From positions 1 to 40,031 of the forward strand of contig JBGPOP010000041.1 of the NCBI GenBank assembly GCA_041488095.1: 40,031 bases of DNA, in the 5' to 3' direction. The translations under genes were made by a program, and so were the position numbers. Numbering within the stretch: the stretch's first letter is position 1; each line of letters opens with the position of its first letter. Below the pieces are notes generated by a model, which saw only the letters and a list, made by a program, of their open reading frames with translations, was not told the origin of the DNA and did not search any database. Origin of the DNA: DASYPQ01 sp041488095 (GTDB taxonomy: Bacteria; Planctomycetota; UBA1135; GCA-002686595). This document shows positions 14,947 through 22,586 of the stretch, piece after piece.

Positions 14947-16668
14947 ATGTGGACCAGCGCGCTGACCCTCTTTCTTGCCACGAACGCGCCCGTCGCGGCC
15001 CAGGACGTCGCTCCCGAGCAGCCCCGGCGCCCGACGGCCGTGCGCACGCTCGAGCCCGAGTTCAACGCGCTGATGCTGAAGTACGGCGCCGCGATCCGCG
15101 AGTACGACGACCGACGCGTGCACATGGCGCGCGAGCGGAGCAAGCTGCCCGAGCCTCCCCACCCGGCCCGACTCTTCTTGGCCGAGTTCAGGACCCTGTC
15201 GGACAAGGGCAGCGGCGGCGCGCAGGGCTGGATCCTCGAGAACCTGGCCGCCGCGCTCGACGACTCCGGCGAGCGGGCGCGCATCGCGAAGGAAGTCTTT
15301 CCCAGGCTGATCGAGAGCCATTCCGACGAGGACTCCGCGATGCACGCGATCGAGGGTCTCAAGCCGCTCTCCGCCGACCTCGGCGAGAACGCGACGATGG
15401 AGATGGCGCGCGCGCTCGAGCAGAAGAGCACGAACGCCGAGGTGCGTGGAAAGGCCATGCTGCTCCAAGCCTGGTTGCGCAGCCAGGGCGGGAACACGAA
15501 GGACCCGCAGCGTTGGATGGACACGACCGAGATCTACCGCAGCATCCTCTACACGGTCCCCAAGACCAGCGCGGGCCGCGAGGTCTCGGGCATCCTGATC
15601 GGACCGGTCGAGAAGGACTTCTTCCAGCGCGAGCGCAAGTGGGTCGACGCGTTGCGCGACCTGCAGGCGGCGGGCAAGCCCCCCGCGGAGTGGCCTCCGC
15701 AGCCGATGCACGAGCTGGATGCGTCCTACCAGCCCATCGCGGCCGCGGGGAACCACACCGCGCAGCGCTGGGTGAACAAGCTCTACCCGTCCTACCAGCG
15801 GGTCGAGCGCCAGGGCCCGGGCGTCGCCGGCGCGTGGCTCGTGAACGAGTTCGGCGAGTACTACTCCGACGGCCTCGACGGACCGTGGAACGTGCTGCGG
15901 CTCGATCTCCTGACCGTGCTCTACCGGCAGTTCCCCACCGACCCTTGGATCTTCGACTCGCTGCGAAAGCTCCTGCCTTCCACGGAGCTGCTGCCGCTCG
16001 AGCGCCTCGAGCCCGCGATGCAGATCCTGCTCGAGAAGAACCGGGAGCCGCGTGTGCGCGCCGCGGCGATGTTCGCGCTGGCGCAGAGCCTCAAGGCACG
16101 GGGCGACCCGAAGAGCTACGAGCGCGCGATCGAGCTGTACACCCGCATCCGCGACGAGTTCCCCGACGACGAGTTGCGCCAGCCCGCCGAGGGCGGACGC
16201 GCGGACCTGGCTCGGGCCATGCCCGGGCAGCCTGCGCCCTCGCACCCGACCCAGGACGCGGAGGGCCGGGCCTTCAGCATCGCGGATTACAAGGGCCGCG
16301 TCGTCATGCTGGAGTTCTGGAGCTTCCATTCGACCGCGTGGACGGAAGCGATCCCGCTGCGCGCCGCGCTCCTCGACCGGCTCGCGGCCCGGCCCTTCAG
16401 CCTCGTCGGCGTGAACACCGACAGCACGACGGCGATCGAATACCACGACCGCGCTGCCAAGCTCGGCATCAAGTGGCGCTCTGCCCTCGTTTCCATCAGC
16501 GATCCGGTGATGGACGGCTGGGAGGTGCGGCGCTATCCGACGACGATCCTGATCGACAAGGACGGGATCATCCGCGCACGCGATCTCGCCTGGGGCGAGA
16601 TGGTCACGCTGACGGAGAAGCTCGTGGCCGAGGCGGAGCCCGCGGGAAAGCGGGATCCTCCCAAGTAG
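14947..16668 (+). CDS. TlpA-like periplasmic protein with degenerate (cysteine-less) active site
   Basis: The protein is 573 aa with a short signal peptide (ALTLFLATNAPVAAQ). A long helical region (residues 30-425) shares the style of the selenoprotein N-terminus (LEPEFNALMLKYGAAI compared with LEQEFIAASRVHEAAL). It ends in a TlpA domain (about 430-565). This domain keeps DYKGRVVMLEFWSF, VGVNTDS and the cis-Pro VRRYPTTILID. At the active site it reads FWSFHSTAWTEA, so Ser stands at the Cys/Sec position and Trp at the second Cys. It therefore cannot do CxxC chemistry and may act as a binding or scaffold partner. It starts 58 bp after the selenoprotein stop, so the two are probably co-transcribed. 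Confidence 0.8.
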   Translation: MWTSALTLFLATNAPVAAQDVAPEQPRRPTAVRTLEPEFNALMLKYGAAIREYDDRRVHMARERSKLPEPPHPARLFLAEFRTLSDKGSGGAQGWILENLAAALDDSGERARIAKEVFPRLIESHSDEDSAMHAIEGLKPLSADLGENATMEMARALEQKSTNAEVRGKAMLLQAWLRSQGGNTKDPQRWMDTTEIYRSILYTVPKTSAGREVSGILIGPVEKDFFQRERKWVDALRDLQAAGKPPAEWPPQPMHELDASYQPIAAAGNHTAQRWVNKLYPSYQRVERQGPGVAGAWLVNEFGEYYSDGLDGPWNVLRLDLLTVLYRQFPTDPWIFDSLRKLLPSTELLPLERLEPAMQILLEKNREPRVRAAAMFALAQSLKARGDPKSYERAIELYTRIRDEFPDDELRQPAEGGRADLARAMPGQPAPSHPTQDAEGRAFSIADYKGRVVMLEFWSFHSTAWTEAIPLRAALLDRLAARPFSLVGVNTDSTTAIEYHDRAAKLGIKWRSALVSISDPVMDGWEVRRYPTTILIDKDGIIRARDLAWGEMVTLTEKLVAEAEPAGKRDPPK

Positions 16669-16815
16669 CGAACCCGTCCGGACGCCCTCGCGCGAGCGCT
16701 CGTGTTTCGATAAGCTCGCCCGACCTTCCACCGGCCTGGGCCATCGGCCCCGGGCTGCGCGCCCCGTGCGGATCCGGTCGCGCGTCGAAGGCTTCCCTCC
16801 AGGACTCCCCCGCGC

Positions 16816-18180
16816 ATGGACAAGAGAGCCCCGGGCTTCATGGACACGATCGTCTCGCTGTGCAAGCGGCGCGGCTTCGTGTTCCAGGCCTCCGAGATCT
16901 ACGGCGGCATCGGCAACACCTACGACTACGGTCCGCTCGGCGTCGAGCTGAAGCGGCGCGTCAAGGAGGCCTGGTGGACGCGGATGGTCACCGGGCGCGA
17001 CGACGTCGTCGGGCTCGACTCGGCGATCATCCAGAACCCGAAGGTATGGGAGACCTCGGGACATGTGGGCGGATTCTCGGATCCGATGGTCGATTGCAAG
17101 AAGTGCAAGGGACGCTTCCGCGCCGACAAGCTGGAGGACGCGAGGTGCCTGGAGAAGCCCTCGAAGAAGCCGGGCGAATGCGGGGGCGAGCTGACCGAGG
17201 CGCGTGCCTTCAACCTCATGTTCAGGACCCACGTCGGTCCGCTCGAGAGCGCGGCCTCGGTCGCGTACCTGCGGCCCGAGACGGCCCAGGGGATCTTCCT
17301 GAACTTCAAGAACGTGCTCGAATCCTCGCGCCTGAAGCCCCCCTTCGGGATCGCCCAGATCGGCAAGTCGTTCCGCAACGAGATCACCCCGGGCAACTTC
17401 GTCTTCCGCACGCGCGAGTTCGAGCAGGCGGAGATGGAGTTCTTCGTGCCGCCGGCGGAGAACGACCGCTGGTTCGAGTATTGGCGCAACGAGCGCCGGG
17501 CCTGGTACGAGGACTACGGCATCGATCCGGAGCGGATGCGCCTGCGCGATCACGAGAAGACCGAGCTGGCTCACTACTCGACCGGTTGCACGGACATCGA
17601 GTACGAATACCCCTTCGGGTGGGGCGAGCTGGAGGGGATCGCCTGCCGCACGGACTTCGACCTGAAGCGCCACTCCGAGGCCTCGGGCAAGGACCTGCGC
17701 TACTTCGATCCCGAGACGAAGGAGAAGTACTTCCCGTACGTGATCGAGCCGGCGGCGGGGATCGACCGGGCCGCGCTCACGTTCCTGATCGACGCCTACG
17801 ACGAGGAGACGGTCGAGGGCGAGACTCGCGTCGTGCTGCGCCTCCATCCCGAGATCGCGCCGATCACGGTGGGCGTGTTCCCGCTGGTCAAGAAGGAGGG
17901 CATGCCCGAGAAGGCGCACGAGATCGAGAGCGAGCTGCGGCGCGCGAGGCTCGCGACCTTCTACGACGAGAGCGGGGCGATCGGGCGGCGCTACCGGCGA
18001 CAGGACGAGGCCGGGACTCCCTTCTGCGTCACCGTCGACGGCGACACGATGAAGGACGGCGTAGTCACCGTGCGCCACCGCGACTCGATGGAGCAGGAGC
18101 GGGTGAAGGTCGCGGAGATCGGGGCCTGGCTCGCGAACGCGGCGCGGTCGTGGAAGCGTCCAGCCAAGGCGCGGACCTGA
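16816..18180 (+). CDS. glyQS: glycyl-tRNA synthetase, class II alpha2 (eukaryote/archaea-like) type
   Basis: The protein is 454 aa. It attaches glycine to tRNA-Gly in the cytoplasm. Class II motifs are present: the motif 2 region FRNEITPGNFVFRTREFEQ, with ETAQGIF upstream, and motif 3 near AAGIDRAALTFLIDAY. The N-terminus FVFQASEIYGGIGNTYDYGPLG is diagnostic of the single-chain GlyRS. A zinc-binding insertion has Cys94, Cys97, Cys111 and Cys122. The C-terminal anticodon-binding domain ends in DSMEQERVKVAEIGAWL. It is the single-polypeptide form, not the bacterial alpha/beta tetramer. ATG 16816 lacks a strong Shine-Dalgarno. Confidence 0.95.
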   Translation: MDKRAPGFMDTIVSLCKRRGFVFQASEIYGGIGNTYDYGPLGVELKRRVKEAWWTRMVTGRDDVVGLDSAIIQNPKVWETSGHVGGFSDPMVDCKKCKGRFRADKLEDARCLEKPSKKPGECGGELTEARAFNLMFRTHVGPLESAASVAYLRPETAQGIFLNFKNVLESSRLKPPFGIAQIGKSFRNEITPGNFVFRTREFEQAEMEFFVPPAENDRWFEYWRNERRAWYEDYGIDPERMRLRDHEKTELAHYSTGCTDIEYEYPFGWGELEGIACRTDFDLKRHSEASGKDLRYFDPETKEKYFPYVIEPAAGIDRAALTFLIDAYDEETVEGETRVVLRLHPEIAPITVGVFPLVKKEGMPEKAHEIESELRRARLATFYDESGAIGRRYRRQDEAGTPFCVTVDGDTMKDGVVTVRHRDSMEQERVKVAEIGAWLANAARSWKRPAKART

Positions 18181-18236
18181 AGCGAGCTCCGGTGCCAGCG
18201 GATCTCCGGCCGGCGACCCGCTAGAGTGGAGGGAGC

Positions 18237-20021
18237 GTGCGCCTTCCGAGCCGGGAATCGCAGCCGGGCCGAGCCCGGCGCACCCTTCGCTTGGGCCTGG
18301 CCGGGCTGATCGCGGCGGCGGTGATCGGCGCGTTCACACCGGCCCTCCACGCGGGGTTCGTCTACTGGGACGACGACAAGAACTTCCTCGACAACGCGCG
18401 CTGGCGCGGGCTCTCGCTCGAGCACCTGAGGTGGATGGCGACCACGTTCCACGGCGGGCCGTACCAGCCGCTCTCGTGGCTCACGCTGGGGATCGATCAC
18501 GCGCTGTGGGGGATGGACCCGCGCGGGTACCACCTCACGAACGTGCTGCTCCACGCGATCGGCGCGGTCGCCTTCTTCCGCCTGGCGCTGAGGCTCCTGC
18601 CGCTGTGCACGCCCAAGCTCGAGGGGAAGACGCTCACGTGGGCGTCGGCGTCCTCAGCGTTGCTCTTCGCGGTCCATCCGCTGCGCGTCGAGTCGGTGGC
18701 CTGGATCACGGAGCGGCGCGATGTGCTGTCGGGGATCTTCTTCACCCTCTCGATCCTCGCCTACCTGCGCTCCGCGACGGACCCGGAGCCGAGCGGACGC
18801 CGCGGCGCGTACGCGGCTTCGCTCGCGTGCCTGCTGCTGTGCCTGCTCGCGAAGGCATCGGGCATCGTGGTGCCTGTCGTCCTCCTGCTGCTCGATCGTT
18901 GGCCCCTGCGACGGCCGCTCCAGGTCGCTCTCCTCGGGAAGATCCCCTTTGTGCTGCTCGCGATCCCGTTCGCGTGGCTCGCCTGGCGGGGCCAGGCGTC
19001 GCTGTCGCACGAGATGCCCACGCTCGGCGAGCACGGTGTGGCGGAGCGGCTCGCCCAGGCGGCGTACTCGGCGGTCTTCTACCCCGTGAAGACGCTCCTC
19101 CCCGTCGATCTCGCGCCGATCTACGAGCTGCCGGCGTCCCTCGATCCTCTAGCACCCCGCTTCCTCGCTGCGATCGTGGTGGCCGCGGCCGCGACCGCGC
19201 TGCTCTTCGCGATGCGTCGATCGATCCCGGCCGTCTGGAGCGCGTGGGCGAGCTTCCTCGTGATCGTCGCGCCCGTGAGCGGGCTCGTGCAGGTCGGTCC
19301 GCAGCTCGTCGCCGACCGATACAGCTACCTCGCGTGCATGCCCTTCGCGCTGCTCGCGGCCGGAGCGCTCTTCTCACGTCTGCGCCGGGCAGCCCCCGTC
19401 GCATCGCTCGCCGCCGTCGCGGTTCTGGGCGTCCTGACCTGGCGCCAGGCGCGCCTGTGGCAGGACACGGAAACCCTCTTCCGACGCGCTCTCGAGGTTG
19501 ATGCGCAAAGCTACATCGCACACGACGTCGTCGGACGCATGGCGACGATGCGCGGGCGGAAGGACGAAGCCGCGGCCCACTACCGCGCGGCGATCGCGAT
19601 CGCACCCGGGCAGCCGATCCCGCACAACAACCTCGGGTTGCTTCTCCTCGAGGAGAACAAGCTCGACGAGGCGGTGGGACAGTTCCGCGAGGCGCTGCGC
19701 GCGCGGCCCGATTACCTGCGAGCGCGCGGCAACCTGGGCGTGGCGCTCTTCTCGCAGGGCAAGGTCGCCGAGGCCGAGACCGAGCTGCGCGAAGCCGTGA
19801 GGGGATGGCCGGACGATCCGGGCGCGCGCGTGAACCTCGGAAATGTCCTCCTGGTGCAGGATCGACCTGCGGACGCGGCCCAACAGTACGAGGCTGCGCT
19901 CGCTCTTCAGGCTCGCTCCGTCGAAGCTCACCAGGGACTCGCGCAGGCGTACTCGAAGCTCGGTCGCGCCGAACTCGCAGCCGAGCACCTGCGACGAGCA
20001 CTGGAGCTGCGCTCTCCTTGA
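18237..20021 (+). CDS. multi-pass GT-C-like membrane protein with C-terminal TPR repeats
   Basis: The protein is 594 aa. GTG 18237 follows a GGAGGGA site. The N-terminal two thirds holds about ten transmembrane helices. An acidic WDDDKNF motif just after the first helix, plus FHGGPYQPLSWLTLGIDH and FAVHPLRVESVAWITERRDVLSG, matches the TMTC/protein O-mannosyltransferase-like group. From about residue 415, four to five tetratricopeptide repeats follow (for example AAAHYRAAIAIAPGQPIPHN, AVGQFREALRARPDYLRARG). Eukaryotic TMTC proteins are O-mannosyltransferases. For the bacterial ones a glycosyltransferase activity is suggested by the fold but not shown. The TPRs face the side opposite the catalytic loop by prediction. 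Confidence 0.8.
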   Translation: MRLPSRESQPGRARRTLRLGLAGLIAAAVIGAFTPALHAGFVYWDDDKNFLDNARWRGLSLEHLRWMATTFHGGPYQPLSWLTLGIDHALWGMDPRGYHLTNVLLHAIGAVAFFRLALRLLPLCTPKLEGKTLTWASASSALLFAVHPLRVESVAWITERRDVLSGIFFTLSILAYLRSATDPEPSGRRGAYAASLACLLLCLLAKASGIVVPVVLLLLDRWPLRRPLQVALLGKIPFVLLAIPFAWLAWRGQASLSHEMPTLGEHGVAERLAQAAYSAVFYPVKTLLPVDLAPIYELPASLDPLAPRFLAAIVVAAAATALLFAMRRSIPAVWSAWASFLVIVAPVSGLVQVGPQLVADRYSYLACMPFALLAAGALFSRLRRAAPVASLAAVAVLGVLTWRQARLWQDTETLFRRALEVDAQSYIAHDVVGRMATMRGRKDEAAAHYRAAIAIAPGQPIPHNNLGLLLLEENKLDEAVGQFREALRARPDYLRARGNLGVALFSQGKVAEAETELREAVRGWPDDPGARVNLGNVLLVQDRPADAAQQYEAALALQARSVEAHQGLAQAYSKLGRAELAAEHLRRALELRSP

Positions 20022-20036
20022 CGAGATCATCTCGTC
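20020..20036 (+). other. small hairpin overlapping the TPR gene stop codon
   Basis: GACGAGA (20020-20026) pairs with TCTCGTC (20030-20036) around a 3-nt loop, directly at the stop of the TPR gene and before GTG 20040. No T-run follows. It could be a weak attenuator or could affect coupled initiation of the next gene. Confidence 0.3.
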
Positions 20037-20039
20037 GAG

Positions 20040-20795
20040 GTGAGACTCCGCTGCATGCGCAGGGATTCGAATGGAGCGGGTCGATCCGGCCGACTGCCGC
20101 TGTTCTCGGCAGCATCGATTCTCCTGATCCTGGAACTTCTCTCGTTCTCCATCTCCTCGGAGGGGTGGGAAGCACACGAATGGAAGCGTGAGGCGACTCG
20201 CTACGCGATCGGGTTCCCGGTGCCCTTCGTCTCGTACACCCGCGCGCGCGTGGAAGGCGACCTCTCCGAGGAGTACGTCTACCCAGGCAAGGGCGAGTGG
20301 CACGCCGGGGTCGGCATCCTGTGGCCGGAACTGGGCCTCGACGTTCTTGTGGCAGGATCGGTGGTTGTTGTTCTGCTGACGATTCTCATCGGGGACACGC
20401 CGTGGCTCGGCGCCGGAATGGTCCTGGGCGTCGCGCTCGGCGCGCTGTTCGACGCCCTCCACCCGATCCGGCTCCCGTTCCAGGGCGGATTCGGATGGCT
20501 TCCCTTCCTGTTCCTCCTCGTGCCGGCCCCCCTCGTGATCGCGGGGTGGTCGCACAGCGCCCCGCGGCCCGCGCGGGCACGGCTCGCGATGTCGATCGGG
20601 GCCGCGTGCGTGTGCGCCGCCTCCACGCGGTTCGTCGACCGTTGGTTCGAGGAACCCATCTCCAGCGGAACCGTTCGATGGACCGAGGTGATCGTCTCGT
20701 CGGTCGTCGTCGGTGCGATCCTGCTCGGAGTCTCGGCCGCCTTCGCCTCCTGGAACCGCAGGCGCGCGGCGAGGGTTGCCGGCGGCGGTCAGTAG
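20040..20795 (+). CDS. membrane protein of unknown function
   Basis: The protein is 251 aa from GTG 20040, with ATG 20055 as an alternative. It has an N-terminal hydrophobic helix (PLFSAASILLILELLSFSI), an extracytoplasmic loop of about 70 residues (EWKREATRYAIGFPVPFVSYTRARVEGD), then four more hydrophobic helices and a basic C-terminal end (WNRRRAARVAGG). There are no recognisable catalytic motifs. It may be co-transcribed with the upstream TPR protein and overlaps the convergent gamma-glutamyltransferase by 7 bp. I do not recognise the family. Confidence 0.65.
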   Translation: MRLRCMRRDSNGAGRSGRLPLFSAASILLILELLSFSISSEGWEAHEWKREATRYAIGFPVPFVSYTRARVEGDLSEEYVYPGKGEWHAGVGILWPELGLDVLVAGSVVVVLLTILIGDTPWLGAGMVLGVALGALFDALHPIRLPFQGGFGWLPFLFLLVPAPLVIAGWSHSAPRPARARLAMSIGAACVCAASTRFVDRWFEEPISSGTVRWTEVIVSSVVVGAILLGVSAAFASWNRRRAARVAGGGQ

Positions 20796-22471
20796 CCCGC
20801 CGCCTGTCCGTCCTTGCGCGACTCCGACGCGCCGAAATAGACGCGATTCACCGGGTCCCATCGGATCGCCTGGTATCCGCCGTAGTCGCCGACGTTGAAC
20901 CCGACCACGTGGCCTTTCTTCGACAGCTCCCTCGCGGTCTCGTAGGGAATCCCGCTCTCGAGCGACACCTTCCCGCCGTCGGCCATCCTCTCGCCGGTCG
21001 GCTCCGACGATCCCTCGTGCAGGATCCGCGGCGCGTCGCCGGCCTCCTGCGTGTTCATCCCGAAGTCGATGAGGTTGACGAGGATCTGCACGTGCCCCTG
21101 CGGTTGCGTCGCACCGCCCATCACCCCGAACGACAGGAACGGCTCGCCGTCCTTGGTCACGAACGCCGGGATGATCGTGTGGAACGGCCGCTTGCCCGGC
21201 GCGTACGTGTTGAAGCGCCCCGGCTCGAGATCGAACAGCTCGCCGCGGTCCTGCAGCACGAAGCCCAGGCCGTCGGGCGTCATCCCCGATCCCATCCCGC
21301 GGTAGTTGCTCTGGATCAGCGACACCATGTTGCCCTCCTCGTCGGCCGTGCTGAGGCAGATCGTGTCGCCCGTGTCGATCGAGGGGTTGCCGGGCGGATA
21401 GCTCTTCGCCGCCCTGTCCATCTTCAGGAGCTTGCGCCGCTCCTCCGCGTACGCCTTCGAGATCAGCTGCTGGACTGGAACCTTGGCGAACTGCGGGTCC
21501 GCGTACCACCTGGCGCGGTCCTCGAAGGCGAGCTTCTTGGCTTCGACGAAAAGGTGAACGTGCTCGGGGCTGCCGAAGCCCGCCGCCCTCAGGTCGAAGC
21601 CCTCCAGGATGTTCAGCATCTGCAGCGCCGCGATCCCCTGGCCGTTCGGCGGCAGCTCCCACACGTCGTACCCGCGGTAGGAGGTCGAGACCGGATCGAC
21701 CCATTCCGAGTGGTGCGCCGCCAGGTCCGCGGCCGTGAGGAATCCCCCGTTGCGTTTCATGTAGGCCTCGATCGTGCGCGCCACATCGCCTTCGTAGAAC
21801 GCGCCGCGCCCCCCCTGGGCGATCTTCTCGAGCGTGCTCGCGAGCGCCGGATTCGCGAACACCTCACCCGTCCTCGGTGCACGGCCTCCGGGCATGTAGG
21901 TCTCCTTGAAGTTCTCGTACTTCTCGAGCGCCACCGCGTTCCTCTGCCAGTAGTACGCGATGAGCTCCGTGATCGGCGCGCCCTCGCGCGCGTAGCGGAT
22001 CGCGGGAGCGAGCGACTTCTCGAGCGGCACCTTGCCGAAGCGCTTCGACAGCTCACACCAGCCGTCGACGCATCCGGGTACGGACACGGGCAGCGGGCCG
22101 AGGCTCGGCACCTTCTTCAATCCGCGCCGCTGGAACTCCTCGAGCGTGAGCGAGCGCGGCGAGCGCCCGCTCGCGTTCAGGCCGTACAGCTTGCGTGTCT
22201 TCGCGTCCCACACGATCGCGAACAGGTCTCCGCCCGGGCCGGAGCTGACCGGCTCGACCAGCGCGAGCACCGCGTTGGCGGCGATCGCCGCGTCGGCCGC
22301 GCTGCCGCCCTGCTTCAACACGTCGAGAGCCGCCTGGGTCGCGAGCGGCTGGCTCGTCGCGGCCATGCCGTGGCGCGCGATGACCTCGGAACGGGTGGCG
22401 AAGTTGCGTCCGGTGATGCGGTCGCCGGACGCGATGGCCAGGAACAGCGGGAGCAGGGACGCGAAGAGCAT
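20789..22471 (-). CDS. ggt: gamma-glutamyltransferase / gamma-glutamyl hydrolase
   Basis: The protein is 560 aa. It is an Ntn-hydrolase that cleaves the gamma-glutamyl bond of glutathione-like compounds, self-processing into two subunits. The N-terminal signal sequence is MLFASLLPLFLAIASG. The large-subunit start RHGMAATSQPLATQAALDVLKQGGSAADAA is typical. The small-subunit nucleophile is predicted at Thr370 in DTGDTICLSTADEEGN, giving a C-terminal subunit of about 190 residues. Binding motifs GMGSGMTPDGLGFVLQDRG and the oxyanion-type GGATQPQGHVQ are present. It is probably periplasmic. Confidence 0.93.
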   Translation of the reverse strand: MLFASLLPLFLAIASGDRITGRNFATRSEVIARHGMAATSQPLATQAALDVLKQGGSAADAAIAANAVLALVEPVSSGPGGDLFAIVWDAKTRKLYGLNASGRSPRSLTLEEFQRRGLKKVPSLGPLPVSVPGCVDGWCELSKRFGKVPLEKSLAPAIRYAREGAPITELIAYYWQRNAVALEKYENFKETYMPGGRAPRTGEVFANPALASTLEKIAQGGRGAFYEGDVARTIEAYMKRNGGFLTAADLAAHHSEWVDPVSTSYRGYDVWELPPNGQGIAALQMLNILEGFDLRAAGFGSPEHVHLFVEAKKLAFEDRARWYADPQFAKVPVQQLISKAYAEERRKLLKMDRAAKSYPPGNPSIDTGDTICLSTADEEGNMVSLIQSNYRGMGSGMTPDGLGFVLQDRGELFDLEPGRFNTYAPGKRPFHTIIPAFVTKDGEPFLSFGVMGGATQPQGHVQILVNLIDFGMNTQEAGDAPRILHEGSSEPTGERMADGGKVSLESGIPYETARELSKKGHVVGFNVGDYGGYQAIRWDPVNRVYFGASESRKDGQAAGY

Positions 22472-22524
22472 GGACGATTCCTCCGGCGGGGAAGGGAGTG
22501 TCGCACAGGCGGCGGTCCGCGGGC

Positions 22525-22561
22525 AAAAAGGAAGCGGCCGGCGCTCGCGGGCGCCGGCCGC
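22525..22561 (-). terminator. rho-independent terminator of the beta-propeller gene
   Basis: On the minus strand an 11-bp perfect stem (22534-22544 with 22551-22561, 6-nt loop) is followed by TTCCTTTTT (22525-22533). It lies 26 bp after the stop of the beta-propeller lipoprotein gene (22587) and separates it from ggt. Confidence 0.88.
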
Positions 22562-22586
22562 AGATTCCTGGTCTCGGATCGGCCCT

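Noticed and set aside
14917..18078. 1053-aa ORF on the minus strand
   Set aside because: It is antisense to the TlpA-like protein and glycyl-tRNA synthetase. The composition is Arg/Leu/Val-rich shadow sequence without motifs.
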